Shown here piece after piece: positions 4,722-11,523 of a stretch of DNA of 40,427 nt. Every line of letters begins with the position of its first letter. Positions within the stretch are counted from its first letter, which is position 1. Both the position numbers and the translations under genes were made by a program. Below the pieces are notes generated by a model. The model was given only the letters and a program-made list of their open reading frames with translations. It was not told where the DNA came from and ran no database searches. Origin of the DNA: a virus; the IMG/VR virus record IMGVR_UViG_3300004369_000043, positions 1-40,427 of that record; one strand, given 5' to 3'.

Positions 4722-5481
4722 AGAGTTATTCGACTCTTCCGTAGTTTCTGCTTTGAGATGGGCAAATGTGTTGCCTCCGCAGGCGGGACTGCAAGTCAAC
4801 AGCGTTTTTTACCGCTACACAACTGAAAAAGCCGTGGAAGACGCTTTGCTGGTTCATGTGCAGAACGAAGACACGGATGGACCTGGGTACATTTTTCGGT
4901 CTACCGATGATTGGACAGGCGTTCCTGGAAATACAATTACTCGATTTATCCCAGTATCTCTAGCTGGCTCACGATTTGGACAAGGCTCAATTCAGACTGA
5001 AGGATTCGGAACGGTTTCAAACCCGACAGTAATTTACAACTATTCATACGATCCGTGTTTCGACCCTCAGTCTGATCCTTCTTGCCCTGGTTACCTACCT
5101 CCATTTGAGCCTCTCGAAATGGAAATGTATGATTCTGATGAGTTTATTCAGGCGGAGCTGGACCGCAAGGCGACTTTAGACCGTACCGACGAAGAAGAGC
5201 GTGACCGTCGGCGTATGCAGGGTATGAAACAGGAAAGGCTTGAAAAAACTCTTTCCGCCGTAAATACCGCAATGCTTACAGCAAATGCAGCAGCAATGGA
5301 AGCTCAGTTAGTTGCAATGAGCGTAATTCCTTCTAGCTACCAGACTACGATAGTTGGTGGCAGATACGACGACTCAGTAGAGTTGCCTAGTAAAAAGCTA
5401 CCCGACAATGCTTCCGGGCGTCGAGTCGGCCTAGCACAGCAATTACTCCATGAGAGAATGGTTGATTCTCAATATGATTAA
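4654..5481 (+). CDS. Exported protein, 275 aa
   Basis: Start taken at 4654 (AAGAGA upstream), because it yields a proper signal peptide (MGKRLLWAVLGFWAFLPLC, cleavage near SHS). A longer in-frame start at 4615 would bury it. The mature protein has a beta-rich domain with two cysteines (YDPCFDPQ and DPSCPGY) and a charged helical C-terminal half that is probably coiled coil (about residues 165-225). The PPQAGLQVNSVFYRY and DDWTG motifs belong to an unannotated phage family as I recall. It lies between two other exported proteins. Role unknown. Confidence 0.85.
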   Translation: MGKRLLWAVLGFWAFLPLCSHSEELFDSSVVSALRWANVLPPQAGLQVNSVFYRYTTEKAVEDALLVHVQNEDTDGPGYIFRSTDDWTGVPGNTITRFIPVSLAGSRFGQGSIQTEGFGTVSNPTVIYNYSYDPCFDPQSDPSCPGYLPPFEPLEMEMYDSDEFIQAELDRKATLDRTDEEERDRRRMQGMKQERLEKTLSAVNTAMLTANAAAMEAQLVAMSVIPSSYQTTIVGGRYDDSVELPSKKLPDNASGRRVGLAQQLLHERMVDSQYD

Positions 5482-5491
5482 GGAGACTTTA

Positions 5492-5986
5492 ATGAAGAAA
5501 GCACTTGCCTTACTAGGTTTAGCAACAGCAAGCACGGTGTTTGCAGTTGATGCGCCCATTACTGGTACAGTAGCCTCTAAATGTGTAATTGTGACTGATA
5601 CAGCAGGTGTGTATGGAAACCCGACGCCCTCTGTCCTTTCTACAGCAGCCGTAGATGGTGGCGTTGAGCCCATCGTTCGCTATGATGTTATTAGTGCAGA
5701 TTTTTATAAAGCTGTAATTTCTACTCCAGATAGTTTTTCTTCTTCTCCGGTCTTAACTGATGTTGTAAACTGGACTGGCTCTGTTTCTGTAGCAGAAGTG
5801 ACAGATCCGCTTATGTCGGCTTACGATACAAATAAGCGTACTTTTAATAACGTAACTGAGTTCGATCTAACTGTAGCGGGTACTGTATGGTTCAAAGTTT
5901 CTTCGCAAGCAGATTATGGAGCAACAAAAGCATTTCCTGGAGGCAACTATGTCTCCGTGGTAAATGCGGAGTGTATTGCGCTTTAA
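5492..5986 (+). CDS. Exported fimbrial-subunit/spore-coat-U-like protein, 164 aa
   Basis: AAGGAG sits seven bases before the ATG, and a textbook signal peptide follows (MKKALALLGLATASTVFA). The mature domain is beta-rich and has one cysteine near its start (SKCVIV) and one near its end (NAECIAL). With the final strand pattern GGNYVSVVNAEC, this recalls the fold of fimbrial subunits or spore-coat-U proteins, in which the cysteines clamp an Ig-like domain. The assignment is by pattern only. Its neighbour downstream looks like a small fimbrial-chaperone-type domain, which strengthens the idea of an exported pilin-like pair. Confidence 0.8.
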   Translation: MKKALALLGLATASTVFAVDAPITGTVASKCVIVTDTAGVYGNPTPSVLSTAAVDGGVEPIVRYDVISADFYKAVISTPDSFSSSPVLTDVVNWTGSVSVAEVTDPLMSAYDTNKRTFNNVTEFDLTVAGTVWFKVSSQADYGATKAFPGGNYVSVVNAECIAL

Positions 5987-6330
5987 TTCTGTGTATGCCC
6001 GCTTATGGGCATCAGTTTATGCCAACCTACCCGAAGCTACAGCCTTCATATGTTGAAGGCGTGCTTCGGGCAAGAATGGAAATATTCAATTCTCGAGAAG
6101 ATATTGAATATTATGAATTTAGTGTACATGACGAAAACTGGGATAAAATTCCTTTTGCTACAACAGAACGTATTCTTTATGTACCTTATTTAAAAAGAAC
6201 TTATGTAGATATATTCATAAAACAAGAAGATAGAGATCGAGCGGTCTACATTTGTTCAATGTCGAAGATTCTAGCAGGAGTACATCAATCTACTGTGGTA
6301 TCTTCTAAAATTTGTTCTAAACTGAAGTGA
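5971..6330 (+). CDS. Exported small beta-sandwich, chaperone-like protein, about 119 aa
   Basis: The start is uncertain. GTG at 5971 gives a short signal peptide (MYCALILCMPAYG) but has a poor ribosome-binding site. ATG at 5995 would remove it. The body has alternating strands (FNSREDIEYYEFSVHDENW, then VPYLKRTYVDIFI) that resemble the N-terminal domain of PapD-type periplasmic chaperones. Two cysteines near the end (YICSM and KICSK) may pair. It overlaps the fimbrial-like gene by 16 nt, suggesting coupled expression. Only one domain is present, about half the size of usual chaperones. Confidence 0.7.
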   Translation: MYCALILCMPAYGHQFMPTYPKLQPSYVEGVLRARMEIFNSREDIEYYEFSVHDENWDKIPFATTERILYVPYLKRTYVDIFIKQEDRDRAVYICSMSKILAGVHQSTVVSSKICSKLK

Positions 6331-6335
6331 GTTGA

Positions 6336-6743
6336 ATGAGATTTCTTTTTCTTTTATTAATGCCTTGTGTAGTGTTGGCAGATACAAGTTCTTTGAACTT
6401 GGCTCTTCCAGCTTCTCCGCAGAGCTTTCAGACCGATAGATTTCGGGCAGGCGACATGGATTGCTCTTCAGCGATCGGTTCTGCTACGAATATCGAGTTT
6501 GGGGTTGTAGGTGTGATTAATGAAGGAAATCAATTTGCTCAACAGCTTCTAGCACAGGGACCAATTTACAACGACGCAAAAGATATTGGCGTCTATGGAA
6601 AGATTACTATTCCAATTGGCGCTCCCAAAGAACGAATCAATTGTAATGTTTTGTACAAACTAGAGCTTGAAAGAAGGCGTCTAGAAATTGCAAAGTTGAG
6701 GCAAGAAGTTGAAACGCTACGTAATCTTAAATTTGAGAATTAG
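6336..6743 (+). CDS. Exported protein with C-terminal coiled coil, 135 aa
   Basis: Signal peptide MRFLFLLLMPCVVLA, then a small domain with cysteines in GDMDCSSAIGS and RINCNVLY, and a C-terminal helix rich in Leu/Glu/Arg heptads (LELERRRLEIAKLRQEVE) that probably forms a coiled coil. The order DVGVY-like strand, IPIGAPKERINC, helix matches a family I recall from marine phages, again without known function. It is five bases downstream of the chaperone-like gene and overlaps the lipoprotein gene by 35 nt. Confidence 0.8.
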   Translation: MRFLFLLLMPCVVLADTSSLNLALPASPQSFQTDRFRAGDMDCSSAIGSATNIEFGVVGVINEGNQFAQQLLAQGPIYNDAKDIGVYGKITIPIGAPKERINCNVLYKLELERRRLEIAKLRQEVETLRNLKFEN

Positions 6744-6927
6744 TTTACTTCTCTTAGCAGGCTGTGCTACTAATCCGCCTTCATTGATTGAGCAGATTAA
6801 ACTAGACACTGCCAAAAAGTATAGAGAAGCCTGTATGAATAGTATGGGCGAAAATATTGACCCTCTTATGCGTGTACAAATTTTGCAACAATGCAACGCC
6901 TGGGCAAGAAAAAAAGCAGGTTTCTAG
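6709..6927 (+). CDS. Small lipoprotein, 72 aa
   Basis: Contains a clear lipobox (LLAGC) that would place the modified cysteine at residue 19 when started at TTG 6709, which has GAGG eight bases upstream. A second TTG at 6733 would give a very short signal. The mature part is about 53 residues, helical and charged, with two more cysteines. It is a membrane-anchored partner for the exported cluster, or could act like a spanin outer-membrane subunit or superinfection-exclusion lipoprotein. The evidence does not decide. Confidence 0.7.
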   Translation: MKRYVILNLRISLLLLAGCATNPPSLIEQIKLDTAKKYREACMNSMGENIDPLMRVQILQQCNAWARKKAGF

Positions 6928-6928
6928 T

Positions 6929-7477
6929 ATGGCTGACTTAGGAGAAGGACTAGATAAAGTTGAGGAAGAAGTAGAGAATCTAAAGAATACTAAGGTTACT
7001 CTTTTTGGTATCTCTATGACTCCCACTACGATTGGAGCTGCTTTTGCTCTTGTAAGCTCTCTGCTTGGAAGTCTCTATGCAGGCTTTGAAATTTATAAAG
7101 ACTACATGGAAATGAAAGAGAAGCTTGCAAATCTTGATGTTGAAGCAATCGAAAGCCGCAATGCACTAATTGAAACAAAGCTGGACGAAGCCATCGAATA
7201 TACACGAGACATTAAATCTGGACTTCGTGATGACATTCTGGCGATTGAAAAGCAGGCTGATCGTGTAGAAGACATGGTTCGTGAAACTGAAAATGACGTA
7301 CGCTCTATCGTTCGTGAAGCAGAAAAGAGCTTTGACGAAAAAAGAGACCGTTTACAGTCTGATTATGACACAGCCGCTTCCCGTCTTCGTGATAATAGCG
7401 ACCGAAAGATCGCCGAGCTAGAAGAACGTTTAAATGCAAAACTTCAGCGAGCCTTAGATAACCCGCTTGCTGAGTAA
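6929..7477 (+). CDS. Membrane-anchored coiled-coil protein, 182 aa
   Basis: The start is ATG 6929, one base after the lipoprotein stop; longer in-frame starts overlap that gene. A short N-terminal helix precedes a membrane span at about residues 28-52 (GAAFALVSSLLGSLYAGFEIY), followed by about 130 charged residues with heptads, a long coiled coil. The lipoprotein upstream plus a one-span coiled coil resembles a spanin-like pair in general layout, but gene order and the exported neighbours also allow a role in an envelope complex. It is the last gene before the TerS promoter. Confidence 0.75.
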   Translation: MADLGEGLDKVEEEVENLKNTKVTLFGISMTPTTIGAAFALVSSLLGSLYAGFEIYKDYMEMKEKLANLDVEAIESRNALIETKLDEAIEYTRDIKSGLRDDILAIEKQADRVEDMVRETENDVRSIVREAEKSFDEKRDRLQSDYDTAASRLRDNSDRKIAELEERLNAKLQRALDNPLAE

Positions 7478-7504
7478 TTTTGATACACCAAACAAAAATA
7501 TTTC

Positions 7505-7533
7505 TTGACTTTGTAACCTCACCCCCGTATAAT
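7505..7533 (+). promoter_or_regulatory. Promoter of the packaging operon, leaderless arrangement
   Basis: TTGACT (7505-7510), 17 bp, TATAAT (7528-7533), preceded by an A/T-rich tract. The -10 ends seven bases before the ATG at 7541, so transcription should begin at or within about two bases of the start codon. An earlier ATG (7532) lies in the -10 itself and cannot be on this transcript. Confidence 0.85.
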
Positions 7534-7540
7534 GAACGAC

Positions 7541-8002
7541 ATGACAAAAGAACTTGCTGCCATTTCTCCTGAAGGACTTGAAGTTGCAAATACTTATTTG
7601 CAATACGGGAACATTCGTGCTGTATCTCAAGACCTTGGAATTCCAGAGAATCAAGTGGTAGAGGTTTTAAATAAACGTGAAGTAAAGAAGTACATTGATA
7701 ATGTCTATCTAGACATGGGCTATCGCAATAAAAACCTTATCGGAGCTGTTCTTGACGAAATGATTGAGAGCAAACTTGAAGAGGCAAAAGAAACTGGCAT
7801 ATACTCGAGCAAAGATCTAGCGGACTTACTGCAAATGGCACATAAGATGCGTATGGATGAGTTAAAGGCACAAGCTGAACTCGAAAAAGCATCTGCCGCC
7901 AACATTCGCAATCAAACGAATGTTCAAATTAATGAAGCAGTTCCGTTTGGTCAGGGCAATTATGGCAAGCTTATGGAGAAGCTGTTAAAAAATGTCAACT
8001 GA
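7541..8002 (+). CDS. terS: Terminase small subunit (putative)
   Basis: 153 aa. The N-terminal part has a helix-turn-helix pattern (NIRAVSQDLGIPENQVVEVL, about residues 24-43), as expected for DNA recognition at packaging start sites, followed by helices that could mediate ring assembly. The segment SSKDLADLLQMAHKM is typical of terminase small subunits of aquatic phages as I recall. The position ahead of TerL supports the role, although eight small genes and two membrane genes intervene. The start at 7541 is forced by the promoter. It probably has no leader and no Shine-Dalgarno. Confidence 0.75.
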   Translation: MTKELAAISPEGLEVANTYLQYGNIRAVSQDLGIPENQVVEVLNKREVKKYIDNVYLDMGYRNKNLIGAVLDEMIESKLEEAKETGIYSSKDLADLLQMAHKMRMDELKAQAELEKASAANIRNQTNVQINEAVPFGQGNYGKLMEKLLKNVN

Positions 8003-8198
8003 TGAAGTCGAAAAGGTGCGTTCAGAACTGCGTCTTCATGAAATTCAGTGCGAAGAACGTTGGAAAACCAACTTTCAGCGACTGGAGGCCATTGAAGGGC
8101 AGCTTTTGCGATTTGAAAACAGAATGATGGCCGTATCTGGTGCTCTTATTCTTTTTCTCGGCGGGGTCATTGTGACTCTCGTGACTATGCTAGGCTAA
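7992..8198 (+). CDS. Small membrane protein with coiled coil (XhlA/holin-like), 68 aa
   Basis: About 40 charged helical residues followed by one C-terminal membrane span (MAVSGALILFLGGVIVTLVTML). This layout matches XhlA-type and other haemolysin/holin-associated phage proteins, so a role in lysis is possible. The start overlaps the TerS stop by 11 nt and its TAA overlaps the next ATG (TAATG). No endolysin is evident nearby. Confidence 0.7.
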   Translation: MSTDEVEKVRSELRLHEIQCEERWKTNFQRLEAIEGQLLRFENRMMAVSGALILFLGGVIVTLVTMLG

Positions 8199-8350
8199 TG
8201 CCTCTTGTATTTGGCTATAGCAAAGCATCCATTTCAAAAAATATTCGCACAGAAATGCGTGCGGGAAAGTCTCGAAAGCAAGCAGTAGCAATTGCTTTGT
8301 CTACTGCAAGAAAAGCGCGTAAAAAGCGCAAGAAGTCGAGGAGACAATAA
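8198..8350 (+). CDS. Small basic phage protein with KQAxAIAL motif, 50 aa
   Basis: A 50-codon gene with TAATG overlaps at both ends. The motif RKQAVAIALSTARKA is shared by a widespread family of short phage proteins (start MPLV-K-S, a few helices). A very basic tail (ARKKRKKSRRQ-type, many Lys/Arg) suggests nucleic-acid binding. It is the first of a run of tiny lysine-rich genes between TerS and the membrane genes. Confidence 0.75.
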   Translation: MPLVFGYSKASISKNIRTEMRAGKSRKQAVAIALSTARKARKKRKKSRRQ

Positions 8351-8508
8351 TGCTAGCAGGAAAAGGAACATACGGTAAGAAACGTGGTCGTCCGCCCATG
8401 AAGGGTAAGAAAAAGCCTATGAAAGGCAAGAAAAAAGGACTTACTGCAAAGCAGAAAAAGCTTCCGATGGCTCTTCAAAAAGCCATTATGAAACGGCAAC
8501 GCGGCTGA
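8350..8508 (+). CDS. Lysine-rich mini-protein with AT-hook-like motif, 52 aa
   Basis: 20 of 52 residues are Lys or Arg. KKRGRPPMKGK contains a GRP core like an AT-hook, which binds the minor groove of A/T-rich DNA. The ATG overlaps the stop of the previous gene (TAATG). The peptide is likely disordered apart from a C-terminal helix. A role in DNA condensation or as an ejected protein is inferred from composition and from its place in the packaging operon. Confidence 0.65.
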   Translation: MLAGKGTYGKKRGRPPMKGKKKPMKGKKKGLTAKQKKLPMALQKAIMKRQRG

Positions 8509-8546
8509 AGCCGTCACTAGAAGCCGGGAGCTTCTTGGAGACACAT

Positions 8547-8738
8547 ATGATTCATCAAAAACGTGAGACATGGTGGTACACAGGTGCCGGGAGCAAAAAA
8601 GCATTTACTTCCAAAGAGGAAGCAGAGCAATTTGCAGGAGTTAGCAGTGGCACGAAAAAAGAAATCTTCATCGAAGAAGAAGCCAGTACCGACGAACAAA
8701 ACTTTGTATTCGAGAGTGAAAGCGGAAGCGAAGAGTAG
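8547..8738 (+). CDS. Small acidic-tailed protein, 63 aa
   Basis: ATG at 8547 has GGAG seven bases upstream. The N-terminal half (MIHQKRETWWYTGAGSKK, then TSKEEAEQFAG) looks like a folded segment. The C-terminal half is very acidic (ends ESESGSEE). The last 92 nt overlap a second gene in another frame (8647-8823) that encodes a basic protein, so the acidic tail may partly be a by-product of the basic frame. Function unknown. Confidence 0.55.
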   Translation: MIHQKRETWWYTGAGSKKAFTSKEEAEQFAGVSSGTKKEIFIEEEASTDEQNFVFESESGSEE

Positions 8739-8823
8739 ATTTAAAGTCTATCCCTCTGCATACGCAAATGGCTGGCTCGTGCGAACATATAAAGCACGCG
8801 GCGGCAAATATAAAATGGGTTAA
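8647..8823 (+). CDS. Small basic phage protein, YPSAYANG family, 58 aa
   Basis: Starts at GTG 8647 with CAGGAG seven bases upstream. After a Lys/Ser-rich N-terminus it carries AEAKSRFKVYPSAYANGWLV and RGGKY, a conserved core I recall from many phage mini-proteins of unknown role. It overlaps the preceding gene by 92 nt. Probably a nucleic-acid-binding or virion-packaged peptide, by charge only. Confidence 0.7.
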   Translation: MARKKKSSSKKKPVPTNKTLYSRVKAEAKSRFKVYPSAYANGWLVRTYKARGGKYKMG

Positions 8824-8826
8824 ATT

Positions 8827-9084
8827 ATGAAAGCTCTATATATAGGTAATGGGAAAGCCATTCTTACAAAAGATGGCCACACTGATGTAGCTTCTGCTAT
8901 GAAGAGTGTACAAGTAATCATGCAACACTGTGAAATGATTATGGGCGCTTTTAGTGAAATGGATTCGGAAAGCCCGCTTCCCACTTGGTGGACGAATAAA
9001 ATCGCTATCTCCGAGTACGAAGTCGTCTCTGCTGCAAACTACTTGTCTGCGGACATGAGCATGAATGATGGCGAGGAAGCCTAG
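8827..9084 (+). CDS. Small helical phage protein, 85 aa
   Basis: An 85-residue acidic protein that contrasts with its basic neighbours. It has a helical middle part with several Met and a WWTNKIAISEYEVVSAANYLS segment. Similar sequences (a short helix followed by W--KI--------YL) occur as unnamed small proteins near head genes in aquatic phages. The ribosome-binding site is weak. Its stop overlaps the next gene by 20 nt. Function unknown. Confidence 0.65.
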   Translation: MKALYIGNGKAILTKDGHTDVASAMKSVQVIMQHCEMIMGAFSEMDSESPLPTWWTNKIAISEYEVVSAANYLSADMSMNDGEEA

Positions 9085-9352
9085 CGGCGGTCTTACAAAG
9101 TGGTTTAAAGAAAACTGGGTTGATCTATCTCGACCTAAGAAAGGCGGGGGCTTTGAGCCTTGTGGGCGTTCCAAAGCCAAGAGTGGAAAATATCCAAAGT
9201 GTGTTCCAGCAGCAAAAGCTGCACGGATGACACCAGAGGAAAGACGCTCCGCCATTCGTCGTAAACGTGCGGCGGGTAATAAAGGCGGAAAGCCGACGTA
9301 TGTAGCTACATTCGCTCGCAAGAGACGTAGAAATGGTAAGAAAAAGAAGTAG
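9065..9352 (+). CDS. Lysine/arginine-rich small protein with CxxxP motifs, 95 aa
   Basis: Two adjacent ATG codons (9065 and 9068) are possible starts. The core KWFKENWVDLSRPKKGGGFE, then PCGR and YPKCVPAAKAA with two cysteines, then a basic tail, belongs to a conserved family of short phage proteins of unknown function. The C-terminus is almost wholly basic (ARKRRRNGKKKK-type). It lies in the middle of the packaging operon between TerS and TerL. Confidence 0.75.
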   Translation: MMARKPSGGLTKWFKENWVDLSRPKKGGGFEPCGRSKAKSGKYPKCVPAAKAARMTPEERRSAIRRKRAAGNKGGKPTYVATFARKRRRNGKKKK

Positions 9353-9638
9353 CACGCGTAAAAAGCATCCAGCAGTTAAGCGTGCTGGAGTTGCTGGGTT
9401 TAATAAGCCGAAACGTACTCCAGGGCACCCGAAAAAATCGCATATTGTAGTAGCAAAAGAAGGAAGCAAAGTAAAGACAATTCGCTTTGGTCAGCAAGGT
9501 GTAAGCGGCTCTCCTAAGAAAGCTGGGGAAAGTCCTGCATATCGAGCACGCCGTCTGGGATGGAAAGCCCGTCATGCGAAAAATATCGCAAAGGGCAAGA
9601 TGTCAGCGGCATACTGGGCTGACAAGGTGAAATGGTAA
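9333..9638 (+). CDS. Basic small phage protein (KTIRFGQQGVSGS family), 101 aa
   Basis: A 101-residue basic protein with the conserved blocks KPKRTPGHPKKSHIVVAKEG, KTIRFGQQGVSGSP and the C-terminal ARHAKNIAKGKMSAAYWADK. I recall this as a widespread, unnamed phage family found near terminase and portal genes. High charge and no signal peptide suggest a cytoplasmic or virion DNA-binding role. It overlaps the previous gene by 20 nt. Confidence 0.75.
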   Translation: MVRKRSSTRKKHPAVKRAGVAGFNKPKRTPGHPKKSHIVVAKEGSKVKTIRFGQQGVSGSPKKAGESPAYRARRLGWKARHAKNIAKGKMSAAYWADKVKW

Positions 9639-9961
9639 TGGAAGAAGAAATCAAGAAATCAGGATTTCATCCCGCAGACACTAATGGGGATGGACGCGTA
9701 AGTGATGAAGAACAATCAATGTACTTAGAGTTTAAGCGTAAAGAGCTCGAAGACAAAGATTCACAGCGAGATGCAATTCGTAAGATGGCTTGGTTTGCAC
9801 TTTTTGGGCTTCTTGTCTACCCTATTGGCATTGCAATCACTTCAGCTTTTGGTATGGATACTGCGTCAGGTCTTATTGCTGATATTGCTCCTACCTACTT
9901 TGCTTCTATCGCGGTTCTTGTTTCCGCATTCTTTGGTGCTGATGCACTGAAAAAGAGCTAA
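9638..9961 (+). CDS. EF-hand membrane protein, holin candidate, 107 aa
   Basis: The ATG at 9638 overlaps the upstream stop (TAATG); a start two codons earlier is possible. The N-terminus carries a canonical 12-residue EF-hand loop, DTNGDGRVSDEE, with D1, N3, D5, G6, V8 and E12 all in place. A charged helix leads to two membrane spans (about residues 50-70 and 83-101). Two spans and a size near 100 residues fit a class II holin. The calcium-binding loop on one side of the membrane is unusual. Confidence 0.75.
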   Translation: MEEEIKKSGFHPADTNGDGRVSDEEQSMYLEFKRKELEDKDSQRDAIRKMAWFALFGLLVYPIGIAITSAFGMDTASGLIADIAPTYFASIAVLVSAFFGADALKKS

Positions 9962-9964
9962 ATT

Positions 9965-10153
9965 ATGTTGGATCTTATTTATACAGTCTGGAACTACATT
10001 CAAGCAATTCCGATTGTTGTAACCATTTGCTCGGCAATCGCGGCTACAACGCCAACTCCTGCCGATGATAAACTTTGGGCAAAAGTGTATAAATGGATTG
10101 ATATTTTTGCAATCAATATTGGAAAAGCAAAAGAGCAAGCCGGAATTAAATAA
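9965..10153 (+). CDS. Small membrane-associated protein, 62 aa
   Basis: One hydrophobic span (IPIVVTICSAIAATTP) and a C-terminal amphipathic helix rich in Lys. The sequence AATTPTPADDKLWAKVYKWID is a conserved pattern in small phage proteins next to terminase genes. It starts three bases after the EF-hand gene and its stop touches the TerL start (TAAATG). A second lysis or membrane component is plausible, without direct evidence. Confidence 0.7.
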   Translation: MLDLIYTVWNYIQAIPIVVTICSAIAATTPTPADDKLWAKVYKWIDIFAINIGKAKEQAGIK

Positions 10154-11458
10154 ATGGCAATTCAAATTAGTAGGCAGGATGTAATCGCAGATAGTCTTAT
10201 GGAATTACCTGCTGACACTAAATTTTTGAAACTCCCAATAGACCCTTATCTAGAGCTATTGGGAGTTTCTCCTCTTCCTTCCCAGATGGCAATTATCAAT
10301 GCCGTCAATAACCCGAAGTATCGTTTTATCTGTGCTGCAATTTCTCGTCGGCAGGGAAAAACTTATATTGCCAATATTATTGGGCAGCTAGTGTCTCTTG
10401 TTCCCAACTCAAACATTCTCATTATGTCTCCAAACTATTCGCTTTCTCAAATTTCTTTTGATTTGCAGAGAAATTTGATAAAGCACTTTGATTTGGAAGT
10501 CACTAAAGACAATGCAAAAGACAAAGTAATTGAACTTTCAAATGATTCGACTGTGCGTATGGGCTCAGTTAACCAAGTCGATTCGTGCGTAGGTCGAAGC
10601 TACGACCTCATTATTTTTGACGAAGCAGCGTTAGCAGATGGCAGGGATGCCTTCAATGTAGCTCTTCGACCTACGCTCGATAAAGATAACTCAAAAGCAA
10701 TCTTTATCTCTACACCTCGTGGCAAGAGTAACTGGTTCGCAGAATTTTTTGATCGAGGATTTAGCTCTGAATTCCCAGAATGGTGCTCAATCCGCGCAAC
10801 CTACAAGGATAACCCGCGCATGTCCGAGCTTGATATCGCTGAAGCTCGTAAGTCCATGAGCGACGCAGAATTTCGGCAGGAATATGAAGCAGACTTTAAC
10901 ACATATGAAGGACAGATTTGGGCATTTAACTCAGAGCGATGCGTGGACAACTTTTTGGAATTGGACACTCGTCGTATGGATGTGTTCGCCGGTCTTGACG
11001 TGGGCTATCGTGACCCTACTGCATTTTGCGTCGTTGCTTATGATTGGGATTCCGGAAAATACTACATTCTAGACGAATACCTAGATGCAGAAAAAACAAC
11101 AGAACAGCACGCTGAAGTCATTCGCGGTATGATTGACAAATGGAATATTGACTATATCTATATTGACTCAGCGGCTCAGCAGACACGATTTGACTTTGCA
11201 CAAAACTATGACATTTCTACAGTCAATGCAAAGAAATCAGTTCTGGATGGAATTGCTCATGTGGCAGCGATTGTGGACAATGATAATCTTCTGGTGGACC
11301 AAACTTGTAAGGAGACTCTTGCAGCCTTGGATCAATACCAGTGGGACCCAAACCCGAACCTAGCAAAGGAAAAGCCAAAACACAATCGTGCATCGCACAT
11401 GGCAGATGCTCTTCGATATGCTTTGTATTCGTTTGAAACAAGCAATAGCGGGTTTTAA
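10154..11458 (+). CDS. terL: Terminase large subunit
   Basis: 434 aa with both terminase domains. ATPase: Walker A SRRQGKT (residues 64-70), Walker B LIIFDE (152-157, catalytic E157) and a coupling motif STPRG (187-191). RNase-H-like nuclease: acidic residues in GLDVGYRDPTA (D282), YIDSAAQ (D338) and HMADALRYA (D418). It cuts concatemers and pumps DNA into the prohead through the portal. Start touches the previous stop. A promoter and HNH gene follow. Confidence 0.95.
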   Translation: MAIQISRQDVIADSLMELPADTKFLKLPIDPYLELLGVSPLPSQMAIINAVNNPKYRFICAAISRRQGKTYIANIIGQLVSLVPNSNILIMSPNYSLSQISFDLQRNLIKHFDLEVTKDNAKDKVIELSNDSTVRMGSVNQVDSCVGRSYDLIIFDEAALADGRDAFNVALRPTLDKDNSKAIFISTPRGKSNWFAEFFDRGFSSEFPEWCSIRATYKDNPRMSELDIAEARKSMSDAEFRQEYEADFNTYEGQIWAFNSERCVDNFLELDTRRMDVFAGLDVGYRDPTAFCVVAYDWDSGKYYILDEYLDAEKTTEQHAEVIRGMIDKWNIDYIYIDSAAQQTRFDFAQNYDISTVNAKKSVLDGIAHVAAIVDNDNLLVDQTCKETLAALDQYQWDPNPNLAKEKPKHNRASHMADALRYALYSFETSNSGF

Positions 11459-11481
11459 TGATACCTGCTGAAAAATAATAT

Positions 11482-11510
11482 TTGACAAGCTACCTGTAAA
11501 CCGATATAAT
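11482..11510 (+). promoter_or_regulatory. Consensus promoter of the head operon
   Basis: TTGACA (11482-11487), 17 bp, TATAAT (11505-11510), with an A/T-rich tract upstream. Transcription should start around 11516-11518, only six to eight bases before the ATG at 11524, leaving no room for a standard ribosome-binding site. Confidence 0.9.
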
Positions 11511-11523
11511 TCTGGATATAAGA

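Noticed and set aside
7532-7540. ATG at 7532 as the TerS start
   Set aside because: It lies within the -10 box of the only promoter and would not be on the transcript.
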